Origin: Pseudonocardiaceae bacterium
Lineage (GTDB): Bacteria; Actinomycetota; Actinomycetes; Mycobacteriales; Pseudonocardiaceae
DNA: 9,320 nt
Direction: 5' to 3'
Assembly: GCA_025937115.1 (NCBI GenBank)
Contig: JAICSB010000110.1
Location: 1 to 9,320 of the forward strand
Of the stretch, positions 1 to 5,583 are shown in pieces. The position numbers and the translations under genes were made by a program. Position 1 is the stretch's first letter, and each line of letters opens with the position of its first letter. Under the pieces are notes generated by a model, which saw only the letters and a program-made list of their open reading frames with translations, was not told the DNA's origin and searched no databases.

Positions 1-28
1 CCTGTTGCCCCTGACCGGAATCGACGTC

Positions 29-865
29 ATGACTACCACCTCATCGCCCCCGCCATCGGGGGTTGCCCAACCTGGTCGGGCACAGTCCGGTCGGGTAGCG
101 ATCTCCGCTCGGACTCTGCGCACCGACCGATGGTGGGTGTCACCGTTGGTGACGGCCGTCGTGCTCGGGGTCTTCATCATCTACACGACGGTCCGGTTGT
201 TCATGCGGGCTGACTACTGGGTCGGCGCCTACCACTACCTCACCCCGTTGTACTCGCCTTGCGTGAGTGATTCGTGCGCACCGGGCTCGTCGCATCTAGG
301 CACGTTCCTGCCAGCGTTTCCCCTGGCGTTGCCGCTACCGATCCTGATCTTCCCGATCCTCGCGGGGTTCCGGGCCAGCTGCTACTACTACCGCAAAGCC
401 GGCTACCGGGCGTTTCTCCAGTCGCCACCGGGATGCGCGGTGACCGAGCCGGCCAAGAAGTACACCGGGGAGACCCGCTTTCCGCTGATCCTGCAGAACC
501 TCCATCGGTACTTCTTCTACCTCGCCAGCCTGTTGCTGCTGATCAATACCTATGATGCGGTGCTGGCGTTCTTCCCCGCCGCCGGCGGTTTCGGAGTTGG
601 CTTGGGCTCGCTGATTCTGCTGGTCAACGTCACCATGCTGTGGCTGTACTCGCTGTCGTGCCACGCGTGCCGGCACATCTTCGGCGGCAGGCTCAAGCAC
701 TTCTCCCAGCATCCCCTGCGCTACCGGCTCTGGACGAACCTGTCCAAGCTCAACGGGCGCCACATGCAGTTCGCCTGGACGTCGTTGATCACGGTGATGC
801 TCACGGACTTCTACATCATGGCTGTCTCGGCGGGCTGGATAGCGGACCTACGCCTGTTCAACTGA
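29..865 (+). CDS. sdhC: Succinate dehydrogenase (Sdh1-type) membrane anchor subunit
   Basis: This is the membrane subunit that anchors the SdhA/SdhB pair and delivers electrons from succinate to quinone. Read from the ATG at 29 it has 278 residues, with about five hydrophobic helices (roughly 41-59, 92-114, 158-182, 188-209, 247-271). It is much longer than the classical four-helix SdhC or SdhD and resembles the single large anchor of mycobacterial Sdh1 (Rv0249c type). Cys and His residues are frequent: C78 and C83 after the first helix, C118, C136, H159 at the start of helix 3, and a CHACRH cluster at 211-216. From the literature, the M. smegmatis Sdh1 structure has a Rieske-type [2Fe-2S] cluster in its membrane subunit; these residues are candidate ligands, but I cannot assign them one by one. 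A TTG at 5 in the same open frame would add eight residues, and the frame is open to the window edge. ATG 29 was preferred because it gives a family-like N-terminus, although its ribosome site is weak. The next gene starts 30 bases downstream. Confidence 0.85.
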   Translation: MTTTSSPPPSGVAQPGRAQSGRVAISARTLRTDRWWVSPLVTAVVLGVFIIYTTVRLFMRADYWVGAYHYLTPLYSPCVSDSCAPGSSHLGTFLPAFPLALPLPILIFPILAGFRASCYYYRKAGYRAFLQSPPGCAVTEPAKKYTGETRFPLILQNLHRYFFYLASLLLLINTYDAVLAFFPAAGGFGVGLGSLILLVNVTMLWLYSLSCHACRHIFGGRLKHFSQHPLRYRLWTNLSKLNGRHMQFAWTSLITVMLTDFYIMAVSAGWIADLRLFN

Positions 866-895
866 CCTGTTAACTAAACGAGAGAACATCTACCT

Positions 896-2791
896 ATGAG
901 CGAGATCGAGCGGCACGGCTATGACGTCGTGGTGATCGGCGCGGGCGGCGCCGGGCTGCGCGCTGCGATCGAGGCCCGTGAGCTGGGCAAACGTACCGCT
1001 GTTGTCTGCAAATCCTTGTTCGGCAAGGCCCACACCGTGATGGCCGAGGGAGGGATCGCGGCATCGATGGGCAATGCGAACCCACGGGACAGTTGGCAGG
1101 TTCATTTTCGCGACACCATGCGGGGAGGCAAGTTCCTCAACAACTGGCGGATGGCCGAGCTGCACGCGAAGGAGGCGCCGCAGCGGGTATGGGAACTGGA
1201 GACCTACGGTGCACTGTTCGACCGCACCAAAGACGGCAAGATCAGTCAACGCAACTTCGGTGGGCACGAGTATCCGCGGTTGGCGCACGTCGGTGACCGC
1301 ACGGGCCTAGAGCTGATCCGCACCCTGCAGCAGAAGATCGTCTCGCTGCAGCAGGATGATTTCGTCCAACACGGTGACTATGAGGCCAACCTCAAGGTCT
1401 TCGCCGAATGCACGATCACGGACCTGCTCACCGACGGTGACACGGTGGCGGGGGCATTCGGCTACTGGCGCGAGACCGGCCGTTTCGTCCGGTTTGACGC
1501 GCCTGCGATAGTGCTGGCCACGGGCGGAATCGGCAAGGCTTTCAAGGTCACCAGCAATTCCTGGGAGTACACCGGGGATGGACACGCGCTGGCGCTGCGG
1601 TGCGGCGCTGCGTTGATCAACATGGAGTTCGTTCAGTTCCATCCCACCGGGATGGTCTGGCCGCCGAGCGTGAAGGGGATCCTGGTCACCGAATCCGTCC
1701 GCGGTGACGGGGGGGTGCTGCGCAACTCCGAGAACAAGCGGTTCATGTTCGACTACATCCCCGATGTCTTCAAGAATCAGTACGCGACGTCGGAGCAGGA
1801 AGCAGACCGCTGGTACGACGATCCAGAACACAACCGCAGGCCGCCGGAACTGCTACCGCGTGACGAGGTTGCGCGCGCGATCAACTCTGAGGTCAAGGCC
1901 GGCCGTGGGTCGCCGCATGGCGGGGTTCTGCTCGACGTCTCCACCCGGCTTCCCGCTGCGGTCATCATGAAGCGACTTCCCTCGATGTATCACCAGTTCA
2001 AGGAACTGGCCGACGTCGACATCACCGCCGAATCCATGGAGGTCGGACCCACCTGCCACTACGTGATGGGTGGCGTGCAGGTCGATCCAGACACTGCGGC
2101 AGCCTCGGTGCGCGGTCTGTTCGCCGCCGGCGAGGTCGCCGGCGGGATGCACGGCTCCAACAGGCTGGGCGGTAACTCGTTGTCCGACCTGCTCGTGTTC
2201 GGTCGCCGGGCCGGTCTCGGGGCGGCGACCTATGTGGACTCGCTGGGCGCGCGCCGGCCGTCGGTCCGCGAGGCCGACCTCGACGCTGCGGCGCAGCGGG
2301 CGATCAGCCCCTTCCGGGCAGAGCGCAGCGCCGACGCCGAGAACCCCTACCTGCTACATCAGGACCTCCAGCAGGTCATGAACGACCTGGTCGGCATCAT
2401 CCGCACAGCAAACGAGATACAACTCGCGCTGAAAAAACTCGATGAGCTGCGGCAGCGAGCCGAGCACCTCGTGGTGGAGGGTCACCGTCAATTCAATCCC
2501 GGCTGGCACCTCGCGCTGGACCTGCGGAATATGCTCGCGGTCAGCGAGTGCGTCGCTAGGGCCGCGCTGGAGCGCACCGAGAGCCGCGGCGGGCATACCC
2601 GAGACGATTACCCGGTGATGGACGCAGAATGGAGACATCTCCTGTTGGTGTGCACACAGCGCACCAACGGCAGCGTTCGCATCGAACGCAAGGAGCAGGT
2701 CCCGATGCGTGCAGACCTCAGTGAACTGTTCGAGCTCGACGAGCTGAAGAAGTACTTCACCGCTGACGAGCTCCCCGGAGGGACGGACTGA
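896..2791 (+). CDS. sdhA: Succinate dehydrogenase flavoprotein subunit
   Basis: This is the catalytic FAD subunit on the cytoplasmic face of the membrane; it oxidises succinate to fumarate. The 631-residue protein is full length. A Rossmann FAD motif (VVVIGAGGAG, 11-20) sits at the N-terminus. H46 in KAHTVMAEGG corresponds to the His that carries covalent FAD in SdhA and FrdA. Substrate and catalytic residues of the family are all present: H249 in QFHPTG, R322 in PRDEVARA (the proton-shuttle Arg), H388 in PTCHYVMGG, and R423 in GSNRLGGNSL. A stretch around 285-320 appears longer than in E. coli SdhA or FrdA, as I recall for the mycobacterial Sdh1 form. The C-terminal helical region (about 480-570) and end domain are intact. 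Sequence alone does not separate succinate oxidation from fumarate reduction; the Sdh1 assignment rests on resemblance to mycobacterial homologues and on the anchor protein next door. It follows the anchor by 30 bases and is one base from sdhB, so the three are surely one operon. Confidence 0.95.
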   Translation: MSEIERHGYDVVVIGAGGAGLRAAIEARELGKRTAVVCKSLFGKAHTVMAEGGIAASMGNANPRDSWQVHFRDTMRGGKFLNNWRMAELHAKEAPQRVWELETYGALFDRTKDGKISQRNFGGHEYPRLAHVGDRTGLELIRTLQQKIVSLQQDDFVQHGDYEANLKVFAECTITDLLTDGDTVAGAFGYWRETGRFVRFDAPAIVLATGGIGKAFKVTSNSWEYTGDGHALALRCGAALINMEFVQFHPTGMVWPPSVKGILVTESVRGDGGVLRNSENKRFMFDYIPDVFKNQYATSEQEADRWYDDPEHNRRPPELLPRDEVARAINSEVKAGRGSPHGGVLLDVSTRLPAAVIMKRLPSMYHQFKELADVDITAESMEVGPTCHYVMGGVQVDPDTAAASVRGLFAAGEVAGGMHGSNRLGGNSLSDLLVFGRRAGLGAATYVDSLGARRPSVREADLDAAAQRAISPFRAERSADAENPYLLHQDLQQVMNDLVGIIRTANEIQLALKKLDELRQRAEHLVVEGHRQFNPGWHLALDLRNMLAVSECVARAALERTESRGGHTRDDYPVMDAEWRHLLLVCTQRTNGSVRIERKEQVPMRADLSELFELDELKKYFTADELPGGTD

Positions 2792-2792
2792 C

Positions 2793-3551
2793 ATGGGCAA
2801 GCAGCGACACTTCCGGGTGTGGCGGGGTGACACTGGCGGCGGGGACCTGGTCGACTTCGATGTCGAGGTCAATGAGGGAGAGGTTGTCCTCGACGTGATC
2901 CACCGCCTGCAGGCCACCCAGGCACCCGACCTCGCGGTGCGATGGAACTGCAAGGCGGGCAAGTGCGGATCGTGCAGCGCCGAGATCAATGGCAGACCGC
3001 GACTGCTGTGCATGACGCGGATGTCCACGTTGCCGCCGCAACTGCCGGTGACGGTCACTCCGATGCGGACCTTCCCGGTCATCCGGGACCTCGTCACGGA
3101 CGTGTCATACAACTATCGTAAGGCGCGCGAAGTGCGTTCGTTCATGCCGCCGAAAGGTGTCGAGCCTGGCGAGTACCGGATGCAGCAAGTGGATGTGGAG
3201 CGCTCGCAGGAGTTCCGCAAATGCATCGAATGTTTCCTGTGCCAGAACACCTGTCACGTGATCCGTGATCACGAGGAGAACAAGGAAAACTTTTCCGGGC
3301 CGCGTTTCCTCATGCGCATCGCCGAGCTGGACATGCACCCGCTGGACGCCGCAGACGAGGAAGGCGTGGATCGCAAACGAGATGCGCAGGACGAGCACGG
3401 CCTGGGATTTTGCAACATCACCAAGTGCTGCACCGAAGTCTGCCCGGAGCATATCAAGATCACGGACAACGCCTTGATTCCGATGAAGGAGCGGGTGGTG
3501 GATCTCCGCTTCGACCCGCTGATCCGGCTGTTCCGGCGCAACCAGAAGTAG
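2793..3551 (+). CDS. sdhB: Succinate dehydrogenase iron-sulfur subunit
   Basis: This subunit wires the flavin to the membrane quinone site through three iron-sulfur centres. All cluster ligands are visible in its 252 residues. The ferredoxin-like N-terminal domain has C53, C58, C61 and C73 for [2Fe-2S]. The C-terminal domain has C144, C147, C150 and C217 for [4Fe-4S], and C154, C207 and C213 for [3Fe-4S], with the same spacing as E. coli SdhB. C212 beside C213 is an extra cysteine. The length is normal for the family. Translation starts at an ATG one base after the sdhA stop. A GGAGGG at 2776-2781, inside the end of sdhA, is the likely ribosome site, so expression is probably coupled. The stop codon (3549-3551) is separated by a single base from the stop codon of the convergent mntP-like gene, leaving no room for a separate intergenic terminator. 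Confidence 0.95.
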   Translation: MGKQRHFRVWRGDTGGGDLVDFDVEVNEGEVVLDVIHRLQATQAPDLAVRWNCKAGKCGSCSAEINGRPRLLCMTRMSTLPPQLPVTVTPMRTFPVIRDLVTDVSYNYRKAREVRSFMPPKGVEPGEYRMQQVDVERSQEFRKCIECFLCQNTCHVIRDHEENKENFSGPRFLMRIAELDMHPLDAADEEGVDRKRDAQDEHGLGFCNITKCCTEVCPEHIKITDNALIPMKERVVDLRFDPLIRLFRRNQK

Positions 3552-3552
3552 A

Positions 3553-3577
3553 TCAGCGCAGCACCGGGGGCTGGGTA
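3553..3577. repeat. Left copy of a short imperfect direct repeat
   Basis: It begins with TCAGCGCAG and ends with TGGGTA, and it overlaps the stop codon and last codons (PPVLR) of the minus-strand mntP-like gene. It matches 5558-5583 at 22 of 26 aligned columns with one single-base gap. The match may be chance. Confidence 0.35.
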
Positions 3578-4326
3578 TTCCTCCCCGCGGCCCGATGACG
3601 CGCGTACCTCGGCCGGGAGGTCACGATTAAATCCGCGGTGGCATGGCCGGAGGCGTGGGATCTGCCCCCGTGGCGGAGGTAGGTGGTGACAGCGCCCAAG
3701 ACGAGTACGAGGATGCTGGCGACTACGGCGTCGCGTGCAGTGATGAGCCTGATGCGGATGAGCGCTTCGGCGAGCAGATAGCTGCCGAGAATGACCAGTG
3801 TGGGGCCGGCGAAGCGTTCGATGCGCTCGCGCGCGCGTTCACTGATCCGGACGCCGAAGGATAGCCCTAGCTGAGAGACGACCAGTGTTTGGATTGCGAT
3901 GACAGCGACGGTGGTGGGTATGGTGAGGCCGGCGCCGAGGCCGAGACCGAAGCCGATCGCCAGTTCGTCGAGGCTGATCGATAACGCGAGCCCGACCAGG
4001 GCGAGGCCACGCGCGTTGGCGAGTCGCCGCGCCTTCGCCACCTCGTCATCATCATCATCTTCGTCATTGGACCACCATAAGTAGCTTCCGAGTGCAACGA
4101 GCAGGGCACCGGAAAGGTAGTCTGCGGCGCTTCCGACGGTATGCCCGAGAGATGCGCCGACGGCGAGACCCACCAATGGCATACCGCCTTCGAAAATGAC
4201 AAAGATCGCTGAGATCCTCCAGCGAGTCTGGCTGGACGGCCGGCTCGCACCCACCGCAGCGGCGATCGCGAACGTGTCCAGGCTCAGCGGTAGCACGAAC
4301 AACAGGAGGCTAACTATGTTGCCCAT
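3553..4326 (-). CDS. MntP-family (predicted Mn2+ efflux) membrane protein with extended C-terminus
   Basis: This is probably a divalent-metal (Mn2+) exporter of the MntP family, within the LysE superfamily. Two related halves each carry an intramembrane Asp: D17 in PLSLDTFAIA (helix 1) and D120 in SISLDELAIGFG (helix 4). Essential aspartates lie at equivalent places in E. coli MntP. The second half also has the QTLVVSQLGL helix-5 motif. Helices lie near 4-26, 36-58, 67-85, 107-131, 135-158 and 172-192. Canonical MntP ends there, at about 185-190 residues. This protein has 257, with an added hydrophobic segment (199-216) and a His/Arg-rich tail ending PPVLR. The loop between helices 3 and 4 holds an acidic run, NDEDDDDDE (87-95), encoded partly by four GAT repeats. 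The start at 4326 gives the expected family N-terminus; upstream of it are two tandem GGAGATC units (4336-4349) as possible ribosome sites. It is divergent from, and paralogous to, the gene at 4885. The substrate is inferred from the family only. Confidence 0.75.
   Translation of the reverse strand: MGNIVSLLLFVLPLSLDTFAIAAAVGASRPSSQTRWRISAIFVIFEGGMPLVGLAVGASLGHTVGSAADYLSGALLVALGSYLWWSNDEDDDDDEVAKARRLANARGLALVGLALSISLDELAIGFGLGLGAGLTIPTTVAVIAIQTLVVSQLGLSFGVRISERARERIERFAGPTLVILGSYLLAEALIRIRLITARDAVVASILVLVLGAVTTYLRHGGRSHASGHATADLIVTSRPRYARHRAAGRNTQPPVLR
4046..4059 (-). repeat. Short GAT trinucleotide repeat encoding poly-Asp
   Basis: Four tandem TCA units on the plus strand read as GAT repeats in the minus-strand mntP-like gene and supply much of the acidic loop at residues 87-95. 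Such slippage-prone tracts can change in length in frame. Confidence 0.7.
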
Positions 4327-4388
4327 GGGTCGCGCGATCTCCGATCTCCTCGTGTCATCGATGCCCCACTCCGGCTGGTGGCGCGCGC

Positions 4389-4403
4389 ACCTACGCGGTA
4401 GGT
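4389..4403. promoter_or_regulatory. Perfect inverted repeat (6-bp arms, 3-base loop) upstream of the minus-strand mntP-like gene
   Basis: The arms ACCTAC and GTAGGT flank GCG. It lies about 60 bases upstream of the start at 4326, so it is placed either as an operator or as a small leader hairpin. There is no T-run after it in either direction, which argues against a terminator. Confidence 0.4.
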
Positions 4404-4504
4404 CGAGAAAAGGCCAGCGCCTCTCCTCTATGAGCTCCAGTCCTGGTCGGGAGAAGGTGTCGGGGAACGGTACAGCGTGAGGGCAACACCCATCGAAGTG
4501 ATCC

Positions 4505-4528
4505 CGTCAACTCGGCGCCGAGATGACG
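4505..4528. promoter_or_regulatory. 24-bp near-perfect palindrome
   Basis: The core CTCGGCGCCGAG (4511-4522) is a perfect 12-bp palindrome. One A on each side breaks symmetry, and outer arms CGTCA and TGACG complete it, giving 11 of 12 symmetric pairs. A dyad this long and exact in a divergent promoter region suggests a binding site for a dimeric regulator; the regulator is unknown. Confidence 0.45.
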
Positions 4529-4554
4529 CAGCGACGCGCCGGGCGGTCTTGACC

Positions 4555-4586
4555 CGACTCGATTAGGCGTTTGACGCCGTGAGTCG
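4555..4586. promoter_or_regulatory. Two-part hairpin
   Basis: The outer arms CGACTC (4555-4560) and GAGTCG (4581-4586) enclose inner arms GGCGT (4566-4570) and ACGCC (4574-4578) with a TTG loop. The asymmetric internal loop (five bases against two) suits an RNA hairpin more than a protein operator, but either is possible. It lies between the first and second 24-bp dyads. No T-run follows. Confidence 0.4.
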
Positions 4587-4684
4587 ATGACGGACATCAC
4601 TCTTATATGCGTGATCATCTTCGGCCACGACGCTCCAGCGCAAGTCGTACCGGTAGCTGAGGGATTGTCTCTGCCGAACAGGCT

Positions 4685-4708
4685 AATTTGCCGAGGTCTC
4701 GACAAATT
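4685..4708. promoter_or_regulatory. 24-bp imperfect palindrome with AT-rich ends
   Basis: Outer arms AATTTG and CAAATT are exact. Inner CGAG and CTCG also pair. Only one outer-to-inner position and the central base pair break symmetry, so 10 of 12 pairs are symmetric. It lies about 180 bases upstream of the plus-strand mntP-like start and is a candidate operator. Confidence 0.45.
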
Positions 4709-4766
4709 GCTGGACCAGTCAGCGCTCAAAGTGGACCGGTGGGCGCAGTCGGCCAACCAGGACCCT

Positions 4767-4819
4767 CAGGTCTCGACGAGACTGTGGCCGGCGTCCCATA
4801 AGGTTTCTTGTTGGGCCAC
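4767..4819. promoter_or_regulatory. Pair of adjacent hairpins in the presumed leader of the plus-strand mntP-like gene
   Basis: Hairpin one has GTCTC (4770-4774) against GAGAC (4778-4782) with a GAC loop, and CA/TG beyond a one-base bulge. Hairpin two has GTGGCC (4784-4789) against GGCCAC (4814-4819) with a 24-base loop. They overlap at one base, so both may not form fully together. If transcription of the gene at 4885 starts upstream of here they would form its leader; the transcription start is unknown. Confidence 0.3.
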
Positions 4820-4884
4820 CCGAGGTGGACCTTCAGTGAGTAAGTATCCCGGGTATTCTCATTGTATAGAGGTCATATTCCGCT

Positions 4885-5451
4885 ATGCTAGGATCACTTA
4901 TCAAGACTGTGGTCTTCGTGTTGCCATTAGGCCTGGATGTGCTATCCGTTTCCACCGCTCTCGGGGCTCTGGGGCTGACCGGTTGGGCACGATGGCGGGT
5001 TTCACTAGTGCTCGCTACTTGCCAGGTCGGCGCGATGTTCGTCGGCCTGGTGCTCGGCGCGGAACTCGCTGAGGCGATCGGGGAGCCAGCAGGTTACGTG
5101 GGCGCTGGCGTCTTCGTCCTGCTGGGAGCTTATTTGCTGCTAGACCGGGATACCCATGAGGTCGAGCGCGTTCGCAAGCGGATTAGCGAGAGCGTCTTCG
5201 GGCTGATTGGACTTGGCATCTCGATCAGTCCGGACGAGCTGGTGGCCGGCTTCGGTCTTGGCCTTGCCCATATTTCAATTGCGGCGGGTTTCGTCGCCAT
5301 CGCCCTTCAAGGGTTGATTGCCTCGCAGCTCGGATTATTCCTCGGCGCGCGGGTCGGCGAACGATTCCGCGAGGCGGCGGGGCGGCTCGCCGCCGGCGGT
5401 TTGCTCCTGATCGGCTTATACCAACTCGCCGAGCAACTAAGCGGCGGTTAA
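4885..5451 (+). CDS. MntP-family (predicted Mn2+ efflux) membrane protein, compact paralogue
   Basis: At 188 residues this is the usual length for MntP. Six hydrophobic segments are visible, and the two halves carry the family aspartates: D18 in PLGLDVLSVS and D117 in SISPDELVAG. The helix-5 motif QGLIASQLGL is also present. It is clearly a paralogue of the minus-strand gene ending at 3553: they share VLPLxLD, RWR, SISxDEL, GFGLGL and SQLGL, although this copy lacks the poly-Asp loop and the extra C-terminal helix. The ATG at 4885 follows an AGAGG (4868-4872) at reasonable spacing. Codon use looks foreign for such GC-rich DNA: the first codons include CTA, TCA and CTT, and TTA encodes L15, L151 and L178. 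This may mark horizontal acquisition. Mn2+ export is inferred from the family; other divalent metals, or a two-subunit exporter formed with its divergent partner, are possible. Confidence 0.75.
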   Translation: MLGSLIKTVVFVLPLGLDVLSVSTALGALGLTGWARWRVSLVLATCQVGAMFVGLVLGAELAEAIGEPAGYVGAGVFVLLGAYLLLDRDTHEVERVRKRISESVFGLIGLGISISPDELVAGFGLGLAHISIAAGFVAIALQGLIASQLGLFLGARVGERFREAAGRLAAGGLLLIGLYQLAEQLSGG

Positions 5452-5493
5452 CGGCGACTAGCTCCAGGACGAGCCTCCGGCAAAAGAACGGAT

Positions 5494-5519
5494 CTTGAGA
5501 GCGCCGTCGCGGTCTCAGG
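5494..5519. terminator. Candidate bulged hairpin between convergent genes
   Basis: TGAGA (5496-5500) pairs with TCTCA (5513-5517). After a three-base GCG bulge, CCG pairs with CGG around a TCG loop, and the base of the stem extends slightly. It sits in the 106-base gap between the stop of the plus-strand mntP-like gene and the stop of the minus-strand solute-binding-like gene, where a terminator is expected. There is no T-run, as is common in actinobacteria. Confidence 0.35.
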
Positions 5520-5557
5520 ATGTTATCGATGATGATGTCCGCCGGCGCCCGTGTGGG

Positions 5558-5583
5558 TCAGCGCAGTACCGGTGGGTTGGGTA
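5558..5583. repeat. Right copy of a short imperfect direct repeat
   Basis: Partner of 3553-3577 in the same orientation. It overlaps the stop codon and final PPVLR codons of the solute-binding-like gene. The two copies bracket both mntP-like genes. Confidence 0.35.

Larger units (their letters stand above)
4327..4884. other. Divergent intergenic region between the two mntP-like genes
   Basis: This 558-base spacer holds the 5' regions of both mntP-like genes. Open frames across it are short, overlap real genes or have no recognisable composition, so I call no gene. Its visible content is a series of inverted repeats (listed separately) and locally AT-richer stretches around 4596-4615, 4685-4708 and 4841-4880. 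No clear sigma-70 promoter could be assigned. I looked for the yybP-ykoY manganese riboswitch, which often precedes mntP genes in other phyla, and did not recognise its conserved loops on either strand. Confidence 0.6.

Noticed and set aside
5..28. TTG start at position 5 for the Sdh anchor gene
   Set aside because: It is possible, since the frame is open to the window edge, but it has no visible ribosome site, and the ATG at 29 gives a more usual start and length.
2354..3112. A 252-codon open frame on the minus strand across the sdhA-sdhB junction
   Set aside because: It lies antisense to two complete, motif-rich genes, its sequence resembles no family I know, and long antisense frames are expected in GC-rich coding DNA.
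4851..4859. GGGTAT followed by TCT as an alternative-sigma (SigF/SigB-like) or TATTCT -10 element before the plus-strand mntP-like gene
   Set aside because: No matching -35 element lies at the right distance, and six bases alone are too weak.
4327..4884. A yybP-ykoY manganese riboswitch upstream of either mntP-like gene
   Set aside because: I looked for its conserved loop sequences on both strands and did not find a convincing match. A covariance-model search would settle it.
4587..5072. A 161-codon open frame on the plus strand running through the spacer into the mntP-like gene
   Set aside because: It overlaps the supported mntP-like gene in another frame and shows no recognisable domain.
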